From NCBI GenBank assembly GCA_022457155.1, contig JAJGOT010000600.1:306501-370500 (forward strand): 64,000 nucleotides of DNA. The letters run 5' to 3'. The notes beneath the pieces are model-generated. The model searched no databases, was not told the origin of the DNA, and saw nothing but the letters and a program-made list of their open reading frames with translations. The position numbers and the translations under genes were made by a program. The DNA is from Cladopsammia gracilis. Its lineage: Eukaryota > Cnidaria > Anthozoa > Scleractinia > Dendrophylliidae. Shown here piece by piece: positions 33,456 to 43,152 of this stretch (its first letter is position 1; every line of letters begins with the position of its first letter).

Positions 33456-33897
33456 CCCCCGGGGGGGGGGGGGTACTCCCTATAATGTGCTATACGGGGA
33501 TGCCCCGCCCGAAAGGGGTACCTTTTTGAGGCTAGAGGTATATGAAAGGGTCGGGATTTCACGAGTTGAAGTATATGAAAGGGTAGGGATTTCACAAAGA
33601 ATAGTAAAGGGAAGCGAAACCACGCCGTTGAAGCATAAAAAAGGTAGGCAAAACTGCCATTTAAGTATTATAAAAATGGCCTTTCAAAATATAGTAAACA
33701 GACGCACCTAAAGGCTCTGAAAGGGGTACCATTTTCATTGAAAGGTATATGAAAGGGGTACCATTTTCAATGAAAGGTATATGAAAGGGGTACCTTTTCT
33801 GTGAAAGACGGTATATGAAAGGGTAAGGGTTTGGACCTTGGGGCGGAGCATCCCCGTACAAAACGTTGTTGAGTACCCCCCCCCCCCCCCCCCCGGG
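33456..33897. mobile_element. hAT-like MITE with poly-G/poly-C termini, instance 3
   Basis: Flanked by CCATAGCG (33448-33455, 33898-33905; the repeat extends to CCATAGCGCC). The empty site GGCCATAGCGCCATAGC is at about 6768. The interior carries TATGAAAGGGGTACC tandem units and differs from instances 1 and 2. Confidence 0.8.
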
Positions 33898-34076
33898 CCA
33901 TAGCGCCATAGCATGACACTACAAATGTTACGTCGGACTCTTGTTAATGTCAAACGAACGGACGGTGCTTTCCCGCGGACAAATGGAGATTTGACAAAAC
34001 CGATCCCCACTGTTCTGTTTCTCTGTCAAAGGTCAAACTTTTGTTGATTTATTGAATAAAGACAAATTTCATTGCC

Positions 34077-34307
34077 AAGAGTCTATTATTATACATGGGG
34101 TGTCCGCTTACGAGAGAGCGTAAACAAAAGAAAAATCCAATTTTCATTTTCAAAAGTGTCCGCGTCCGCTTACGAGAGAGTGTCCGCTTACGGGAATGTG
34201 TAAATACAGAGTTTGACTGAGAGGTAAAACGGGGATTTGAAATGGCGTCCGTAAGTAGAGCTATCCGCTCTAATACGAGAGTGTCCGTAAGCGGAGAGTT
34301 GACTGTA
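34077..34307. mobile_element. TA element family F2, right-end insertion
   Basis: Ends GGAGAGTTGACTGTA, the inverse of the left end at 32908; several GTCCGCTTACGAGAG units. Empty at about 6949 in the A-B duplicate. Confidence 0.6.
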
Positions 34308-34563
34308 TATTAGAAACATTAAGAATACACGATTACTGCAACAAACTGTTGAGAATGACCGGATCTGGGTTTACAGACCTAGACCAGTATTAATAGTTGA
34401 AGAGGGCACTATTATATTCCACTTAAGGATCAGTTTGCCGTTTCTTTTGTTTCGACCTATATTACCCGTCATACAACAATTACATTGCGTGACACATATA
34501 TATTTCATCCCTTTGTGTTACCGGAAAGGCACACTTTCTCGAACTGCTAGCTGTTTCGGAATA

Positions 34564-35711
34564 GCGCTGCGCACAAATACTAAAAATAGATAGACCCCCT
34601 ACGTGACTCGGACAAAGTTTGCCGTCAGCTCAAAGGCTTTGTATGAGCGGGATGTGTTTTGGATACGAAAAATCGGTAAAATTAGCGGTAAACGTGATTT
34701 GAACGTCTTTGGGGCTTCAAATCTAATAAATAAAAGGCAATGTTACATTCGGGAGTGAAAAACTGATTCAATAAATGTAGATTTTGGCTTAAAATTCAAT
34801 AAATTATGCGACGAGGCTGCACAGTGAGTGAAATCCGATCATCAGACTTCCAATCTCTTAGCTCTCATGCTATCAGAAAACATTTCACGTCTTTCGTCCA
34901 AAATTAAGCCAAAAGTAAATTGTTGTGTTCTCCTTGTATGACTATGATGTGTGCATCAGTAGCTTGGATAAAGATACGTAAATAGGCTCCAAATGATCCA
35001 GAATATGTATTTGATACAAATACCGTTTACGACCCGCGAATCTGGCGAATACGACGGGAGCAAAGCAGAACGGCAAAAGGTCCAGAGAATGACAAATCCT
35101 GTCTTTGCGTATATATTCTAAGGGATACTGAATATATGCTGTAACGCTTGGAGAGTATATAGGTCGCAATTTGGAAAATTAGAGAGCTGCTTATTCTCGA
35201 GTCAGCTGTCGAGTATTCGTCCAACGAGTATAAACTTTTCTGTTACTACCCGGGCGCTGTGGTCGCATAAACAACATAAAAATAAACCTATCCTTTCAGT
35301 GGAGCAATGGAGAGATTATCATTTCTTTTCACAATTATTGAAACCTGCCTTTTATTTGCAATGGATCCCTTTTTTATAACTGCATGGTTCAATATGCTAA
35401 GTTTCTAACGGCTCAGCTGTATATACTGCAAACTGGACCTCTCGAGATTGAAATCATTCAGACAATAATATTGCCGCTCTCTATCAATTCTTTGCATTTT
35501 CACCAAAGTTTGAGATGTTCCAAGAATAACGTTTAGGTTTTCTATTCAACATTGACCCGGGTGATCGATTTTCTTGCGAAAATATCGATAAAAGCCGCAT
35601 CAAAGCGTTCGCCAACACCACTTTCCCATACAAAATTATTGTGCAGAAGGAGTTTGTTTGTCCGAGTCACAACGGGGGTCAAAAGTCTGTGACGTCATTT
35701 GTGCGCAGCGC
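34564..35711. mobile_element. 1.15-kb DNA transposon remnant, inverted ends GCGCTGCGCACAAAT
   Basis: TA at 34562-34563 and 35712-35713. Inverted ends continue after a gap with GACTCGGACAAA (34607) and its complement (35661). The A-B duplicate (about 7190) lacks it. No transposase frame, so non-autonomous. Confidence 0.8.
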
Positions 35712-36199
35712 TATTGCGAAACTGACATTTTGACCGGTATTTTAACTACGTACGAAGAAACACCATTGCTACATTCAAGGTAGGTCTTTCATTTTGCTCC
35801 CTGAATGTTGTGCAAGAACACTTTATGCCAATAAGTTGCAAATGTCTTGGGAAGTGAAATTAATATGACAAAATATATATATATATCCGATCTGTACGAT
35901 CCCGACGTCTTTTGGTCGCACACAGACTCGGTAGTTTTCGGGTGCTTTTATTTCGATGATCTACTAAACGATTACCGCGGCGTGTTCGCACACAGAGCGG
36001 CGACTACATTTCGACGCAAAATCTTATTTAGAGCGTTTGGTATTCACGAGTTGGTTCATAGAAGCCTTTCATTTGAGTCTGATGCGTTTTGGCAAACAAA
36101 CCATGCGAAGAATCGGGCTATTGTGACGTCGGGCTTCTAAGTACTGTAACGGTTAGGAAAGTAACGCCCCTCGTTACTTTTGGAATAAGCAGCCTTTGG

Positions 36200-37509
36200 G
36201 GATCGCTAAAGGGGGATATTACCATCTTCCCAGCATGCTTTGGGTAAAATTCGTGTGAATGACTTCCGGTGGGACCGAAGAATGCACGTATTTTAGACAA
36301 AGTTGTACATGGATTTCCTCGCTTTAATGTAAAGGCATCGAAAGAAAACAATGCGAACCTTATTCCTCTATTAATGATGTGCCAGGAAATGTTTTTCTTA
36401 GAGTGGAGTGGACCCGTTGAAAAAAGTTATCGTGGTATAGTTTGACTGTTGTCGTACATGTCTGCTTGTAGTCATCGGTAATGCATATTTTACATTGGTT
36501 GGATCGATTAAAAAAAGGCGAGTCAAACGCCAAATAACACCCAATATATTCCAGTCATTTAAGGTATAAACCTTCTCGAAAACCTAATTGACTCCACGAT
36601 TTCATTCCAAATTTTGAAGTTGAAAGTGATCTATTTCGGCGGCTGTTTGTTTTTATCGGCATTGAATTGAAAGTGACAACGACCAACTGACCTGCTTGCG
36701 GGTCGCCGCCGTTTGATAATTTCATAGGGAACCCACGCGTTTATATAGAAAAAGTAATAATCAGAGATTAAGAGTGCGTTCGACATGTTCGTTAAAAGCT
36801 GAATTGAAAGAAGCAGTATAGATGTCGATTCACACCATGCTAAATGTTTTTGTTCACCGCCACTTGAGAGTGCAAGGAACTCGCAAACATTTTGCTGTGA
36901 CAAGGAAGAAACAGCGTGACATTTGCGTTACTATTTGGTCACATTTACATACATGCAAATATATCAAGCGAATAACATTGAATATTTTGTCACAAACAGC
37001 AGCACAGATGTAATTACATGTAAGATGATGTGTTTCAAACATAAGCTTACACGATCTACAATAAAACTAAACAAAATGATAAAGAAATCGAACGTTATTT
37101 AGTAAAATAGCAATGATAAGATAAGCAAACAAAGGAACACCGTGATGCGGCCGTCTATATTTTTAATACCTGAAAAACAGCAACAACAGCGAGCTAAAAC
37201 ATGCGAGTATAAGTTACGGGGAAGAATTTTTGGATTCAAACAGAAAAAATAAATCGCAGCCAACCATCTGATTATTTCACTTGCCGTATGACAGAGACCG
37301 ATGAATTGTGTATATAGAGATCGACAGCGTTCGTAAACAGACCCTGAAGTGTCCGTGGTTGATTTTGCCGTCAAACCTCTGCCAGGCTTCATTTCACTTG
37401 CTATATGTGATAAAAATTGGTCAATTCTCAACTTTTTTCTGGCTGTTGGAAAGCGTAAAGTTGCTTTTATGTGCAGCAAAAGCGTCCTTCTCCGATCGGC
37501 AGCAAGCAT
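36200..37509. other. B-C spacer insertion, no gene recognised
   Basis: AT-rich, no domain found on either strand. Confidence 0.35.
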
Positions 37510-37606
37510 ATTCTCGTCCCCAGAGCCGCTTGACCCTCTTAACCGCTGGAGCCTCGTACTCAGGCTCCAGCGGTTAAGAGGGTCAAGCGGCTCTGGGGAC
37601 GAGAAT
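37510..37606. mobile_element. Perfect hairpin, 44-bp arms, 9-bp loop
   Basis: Arms 37510-37553 and 37563-37606 are exact inverted copies (ATTCTCGTCCCCAGAGCC...). Zero mismatches imply recent origin or ongoing homogenisation. Confidence 0.85.
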
Positions 37607-37639
37607 GCAGCAAGCTCTATGTCAGGGTAGAGTCTACCT

Positions 37640-37955
37640 TCTATAGCTCAGAAAGAGGTCGGACACTCATTGAGAATTATATCACGTAATGCCGACACTT
37701 GGAATTTTATTTTCAATAAATTTTTAAGTGTAAAAAAGGAAATCTAAAATCCCCTCTCAGGATTGAACCTGTGACCTCAGATAGGCTTAGGCTTATATAG
37801 CTAGCCTACCGTACCACTGTACCACCTAGCTTCTCGGGTTGCTTAGTCCTAAATTTAACAATATAAATTGCTAACCCCAACCTCAACCGAAAGCTAACCA
37901 GTTAGTCCGTTATATAAGTCTCAATAAGGTGTCCGACCTCCTTCTGAGCTATGGA
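37640..37955. mobile_element. TIR element enclosing a tRNA-like sequence
   Basis: Imperfect inverted ends (CTATAGCTCAGAAAGAGG / CCTCCTTCTGAGCTATGG). Encloses a minus-strand tRNA-like segment at 37745-37840. Confidence 0.65.
37745..37840 (-). ncRNA. tRNA-derived SINE head or tRNA pseudogene
   Basis: On the minus strand: AGCTAGGTGGTACAGTGGTA (A-box-like) and GTCACAGGTTCAATCCTGAG (B-box). The spacing is longer than in a simple tRNA and no good acceptor stem forms. Confidence 0.5.
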
Positions 37956-38111
37956 ATCTAGCAATTTCCCTATGGTCAGCGAGGCCAAAGTAGATGCAAA
38001 TTCCCGCCCGTGAATTTGCCCCTGAAAAACACAAAAGAATCTTGGGGACCCCAACACATGATACAGGACATTCAACACGAAATTAGGATCGCGTTCGCAG
38101 ACGAACGCAAT

Positions 38112-38650
38112 AATCATAGAATAAAGTTACAAATGGACTTATATGATGTTGTGTTTCAATCCAATGTGCTGTTGAATAACTGAAATCAGCTTATGCCGGG
38201 ATTTATAGCAGCCACAATGGTCCGATCAAATTCGAAACGATCGTGTCTGTTATTTTTAAATGGTCTCGCATTTCGCCGTCTGTTATTAAAGTTTAACTTG
38301 TCAGCGTCTCGCATTTGGCCGTCATGCGGCATATCACGTACCCGTTTGTTATTAATTAAATTAAGAGTTTAAATTTTTAACGGTCAATTTTCTCTTCTCC
38401 CTATTTCCAGACGCCGAAATACGACACCATGCCACATGACGGCTGACAAGTTAAAATTTAATAACAGACGGCGAAATGCGAGACCATTTAAAAATAACAG
38501 ACACGATAGTTGCGAAATCGTATCAACGGATTTGATCGGACTGTTGTGGCTGCAAAAAATCCCGGCATAAGCGGATTTCAGTTATTCAACAGCACATTTG
38601 GATTGAAACACAACATCACGTAAGTTCATTTGTAACTTTATTCTATGATC
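38112..38650. mobile_element. Long foldback element, ~240-bp arms
   Basis: From ATCATAGAATAAAGTTACAA to its complement at 38650, with inner arms carrying TTTTTAAATGGTCTCGCATT; spacer near 38370-38410. Confidence 0.75.
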
Positions 38651-38696
38651 ATTCTAAATAAACGCGTGGGTTCCCTATGACAATTTCCTCGCGAAG

Positions 38697-39352
38697 CGAG
38701 GTTAATAAATTTGTCGTCCCTCGGGAGCTGAGCCGCGTGAATTCGAGCGAACAATACTTGATGGTGTACGGCAGTTACCTGGCAACAAAATTCGCGACCG
38801 CTGACAATGGCTTATTCATGTTTATTCCGACGGCCGTTTCACCTTACTCATAGTCTGTGAAAAAATGTTTACTCTCGGTGAAACACAACCAATTTCTGAT
38901 GCAAATGAGAAAGAACAGCAAAGACAACAACGCCGGATTCCACAAGTGGCTGGAAATCCTTGTCCGTGAAAATTAATCACCGAAACTCCGCTGAACGGTG
39001 ACTTCAAATTCAGCGCGATCGCGATCGAGCAACGAAGAGACAACGAGAGCATAGATTACAAAGACTTCGAACAGCCTAGGCACACCGTTTGACTAGGTTC
39101 AAACGCCTTGACAAAATGCCGCCATTAGAATTCTGAACGACACCGATCAGGAGAGGCGACACCGAGTCGTACAAGTTAAAATGAAGAGACAGAGAACGAA
39201 AATGTCTCAACTTTAAATGAGGTCATTGCCAGCAAGCAACCCAACCTCTCCATTTAAATCAGAAATTCCATCTCTCCCTCCCACATCGCTAAAATTTTGC
39301 AGTGCATCCTCCCCCGAGCTTCGCGAGGTTCTGCGAGACACGTATTTCTAGT
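38697..39352. mobile_element. Element CR, compact copy
   Basis: 656 bp, CCTCGCGAAGC to GCTTCGCGAGG plus ~27 bp; the uninterrupted version of 17561-19995. Confidence 0.7.
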
Positions 39353-39736
39353 ATAGTTTAGTTGCAGTGCATGCCGAGAAGATGGTAATATCCTCCTTTG
39401 GGATCGCTACTTTCGGGAGGACGTTACTTTCGTAAAACAAAAATCGTTAAGTAAAGCGGTGTGAGCTCCGGCTTTTTCCGAAAGAAATAAGAGAAATTTG
39501 CAGCAATAATTGTTTCAAGAAATAAGTCACTCGGAGCCCAAAGTTTTGACGCGCTACTTTCGGGAGGCTCCGGCGTTACTTACAGAACGGTATAAACCGA
39601 AATCTGAAATCGATGTTCAAAAAAAACTTGAAGAAATTTCATCATGCACAAACATACCTAATTTGATAAAGCAGTTTAATTAAAATGGCATCAAAAGCTG
39701 ATGTAGACCTGCTATTGATACAATAACTAATTAGAT

Positions 39737-42700
39737 AGACATAAAAAGACCACTCCTTGGAGACAATATGCATCTAAACTAAAACTAGTAGTAAGCGGAG
39801 ATTATGGAGACGCGTTCGAAGGAACTTCCGGCGGAAATGAGCCCGTGAAAAAAGCAATGGGGGCGGCCATTTGGAAGACCGGACACAAAGGAGGATTTTT
39901 CAGGTATCCCATGATGCAACGCGAATGAACTATACTAGCAGTAATCGCAGATTATGGAGACGTGGTGGAAGGAATTTTCGGCGGAAATGAGCCCCTGAAA
40001 AAAGAAACAATAGGAACGGCCATTTGGAAGACCGTCTACCAAAAAATTTCAAATTTTACTGCACATAAACCACAGGAAAACCAACACGAAATTAGGATTG
40101 CGTTCTTCGAACGCGAATATATAATATTATATATAGATAGGCCGAGTCTAACAGCGTCGCTCTCTGAACAGAAAGCCGATGATAAACTTAACTGAGGTGA
40201 AAGGTCGGAAGCACAAGAATTAAGATTGATGACCGGGCTATTTTTCAATTTTAGCAATTCTCAAAAACAGAATTACGCGACCGTCTGCACAGTACAATGT
40301 CATTTAGACCGTACAAAAATTCACAAAAACAACTTTTTCTCCGTCTAGAATAACTAGTACGACTACTTTTCGAATAAAATACATCTGTTGCTTATCAAAA
40401 ATTTCCCGAGAAACTGATTTGGAAATCAAAATTGCAAAAAAATACACAAACATATCTGCATAACTAGGCCACGCGAGTGAAGTTAGAACTATAAAATCCA
40501 AGTCTTGTTTTGTTTACACAGTAAAATCGCTTTTCGACCTATGTAATGAACGAACAAACACATAAAAATGGACAGCACAATCTTTTTTCGAAAAATTTTA
40601 TTCAAGTCTCCATAAGTTTTTAGTTAAAAGCAAAACGCGGACCATTTATAGCGCATCGAGGCCGAGCTGTCTTCGATGAAAGAAATTAGGAAACGACTGA
40701 ATTTGAGCACGTTTCATAAACAGTTCTCCAAAACTGACAAGAACACAAAGAAAAAGTCAATCACAGATTGATATTAACATAACTTCCCAAAGAAAAATGT
40801 AATTTGCTTTACCTTTAAGAAATTCTTTACATCTCCGCTTCTTCAGTTCTGAAAGTGAGAAACATCTCCCCGCATTGCTCCCGCATTGATTAAAACGGAT
40901 GAAGTTCCTCTAAGCAATATTTTATCCCTGAAAGCTCTTCTTTTTCCACTATAGCAGCTTCTGAGTATCCCTTAATTAGTATCCCTGTCTTGAGTAGCAA
41001 ACCGCGAAAAGATGCAGGGAAATAACGACTGTAATTTGAAACGGTTTTCTCCGCTCAACACAGCAAAACATCAAAGTGTTCACCGAGCTGACGTGACATT
41101 TGGCCGTGTAGCCGCGCGAAAAACAAAGCCTCGCTTTGGTTTCAAAATTGCTAAGATCCCGGATGTTGTGTGGCGTCATGCGCACATGTTTTGCGACATC
41201 ATACGCGCCCGCGAGTTAGCCTTGCGCGACGCTAGAACCGACACACATATCACGGACGCGCGACTGCGAAACGTTTCCCTAGCCATGACCATGAAAATGA
41301 CGGGAATAGGTTCTATGAGTATGGGGCTCCGCAGCGGGCCTTCAGCCCGCGAGAGCTCCGCTATGAAAAAGCTATACATATGAAAAAATATATATGAAAA
41401 AGCTATATGTCGCCGGCCATTTTGAAAGTGGAGTAGGCCCTGGGAACGAGGTCGTAATTGCATGTAGGTTCTATGAGTATAGGTTCTATGAGTACGGGGC
41501 TCCGCAGCGGGCCTTCAGCCCTCGAGAGCTCCGCTATGAAAAAGCTATATATATGAAAAAAATGTATATGAAGAAAGCTATATATATGAAAAAAAAATTA
41601 TATGAAGAAGCTATATATATGTCGCCGGTCATTTTGAAAGTGGAGTAGGCCCTGGGAACGAGGTCGCAATTGCCAGTCGCTTTAACTATTTTGTGTCGTA
41701 TAATGTCTAATAATTTTGCTCGCTCTTGGATAGTAGTCTAGTATTTGTTTTTACTGTTTTCCTGTCATACGTGCTTTCACACGTCATTGTGGATTTGTAC
41801 AATATCGAAACTAGGTTAACATTATCACTGAAAAGCTGTGAAATGAAACTTGATTTTCGCGGAGCCCGTTGCGCTAACATGCACTGTGTGCCTTCATTAC
41901 TTTTTTGGTCTCTCCTTTTAAGGTGGCTCCTAATAGTTTAAACATTTCCATCATGATACAACTATGATATTCAATCACAGCTACACCAGTAAAGTTAAGA
42001 GAAAACGTTTAGTACAGGTTTGTAAACACTTAACCAATGAACAAATAAAGGTGGCTACGAAATCAAAATCTGTTACCATGCCAACGTGAAAAGAGGCCAA
42101 AAAGACCCCATTTTCAACCTTTTGAGGCTAATAACTTCTAAACCGCTCGGTGAAATTTTTTGATTTTTTTATATTTTCGTCTTATAAATATAACAAACAT
42201 TTGTGCCAATTTAAAAAAAATATCTGTACATAGGATTCAATGCTATGTCATTTTTACATAAATTTAAGGTAGATCTGAACTCTATGTACAGAATTTTTAA
42301 AAAAAAATGTTAAAATGTTTCTCTTGCCAATTAAACAAAAATATATCGAAAACAAAAACTTTCACCTTGTAGTTTAAGTTATTAGCCTCAAATGGTCCAA
42401 AATAGCGTATTTTTACCTATTTTCGCATTGCCATGGCAACGAATGATGACGTCATTTGGATTCCACTTTGTTGACTGATAAAAAATTTACTGGTTTCAAG
42501 TAAAATATTTTTAGTCACACCATCGGGCTAGCTGTAATGGAATGCAAAAGACGAGAAGGCTGAACAATATGGAGCCACCTTAAATCGAAAAATCTATGTT
42601 ACCCTTAGCTGTAAAATGGCTTATTAAACTAAAGAATTCGAACGTCAGAACATCGCATGTTCAGAAACAGACTCACGAACCAACAACTTTTGTCACTGAA

Positions 42701-42924
42701 AAACTATTGTCACTGAAAAGTCGGGGCAGTACGCATCTCTTACAAGATCTTCTCTGATTTGCTGAGAAAACAATAGAACAAACAACACAACAATGGACCC
42801 TAGCCCTGAAAACAATAGAGCTGCGTGATATCCAGGTCCAATGAACTTAGAGGTGGTTAAGAGCTGTGTGGTATCTGGAAAAGTCGCTTAAACTATAGCT
42901 TTTGTTTTCGTTTTTCTTTTGCAG
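39737..42924. repeat. B-C spacer, duplicate of A-B spacer part 2
   Basis: Colinear with 8881-10809. Extra DNA at about 39787-40113 holds two ~150-bp direct repeats around GATTATGGAGACG. R1d spans 40130-41450. A short internal duplication (TCTATGAGTA...GGGCTCCGCAG) occurs at 41315-41650. Confidence 0.75.
41922..42579. mobile_element. TTAA-type (piggyBac-like) MITE upstream of copy C
   Basis: TTAA at 41918-41921 and 42580-42583; ends GGTGGCTCC / GGAGCCACC. The B counterpart at about 10464 is empty (CTATTAAAATTG). Lies 0.3-1 kb upstream of the copy-C start. Confidence 0.85.
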
Positions 42925-43152
42925 ATGCCGTCAACTAAAACAGTGATTCCGCCATGGAGAAAGTACTTAACAGTGGAGCCCTTAGTGTTTTTTTTCTTCT
43001 ACGGCCTTCTAATGTATTTTCCAGTCAGTGCTATATACATATATCAACGGGTCAGCGACATGAAAGGGTTTCCGTTTCAAAACGTCAGTCAGGGAGGGGG
43101 ATGTGGAGGCGAGGATCTGATGACAGAAGAGCTATTGGAACAGGAACTAGAG
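42925..43152 (+). CDS. SLC46-like: Copy C exon 1
   Basis: 228 nt, ATG right after TTTTGCAG; donor GTTAAT, weaker than the GTGATT of B. Confidence 0.83.

Larger units (their letters stand above)
32100..36200. repeat. B-C spacer, duplicate of A-B spacer part 1
   Basis: Colinear with 5810-8060. Interrupted by insertions at 32193-32332, 32908-33114, 33456-33897, 34077-34307 and 34564-35711, each absent at the matching A-B place. No coding exon recognised. Confidence 0.8.

Noticed and set aside
35847..36140. 97-codon frame with protein-like sequence (YDPDVFW...), partly shared at 7340-7520
   Set aside because: In the shared 180 nt all the differences I counted change the amino acid and the other copy is split by a MITE; no known domain.
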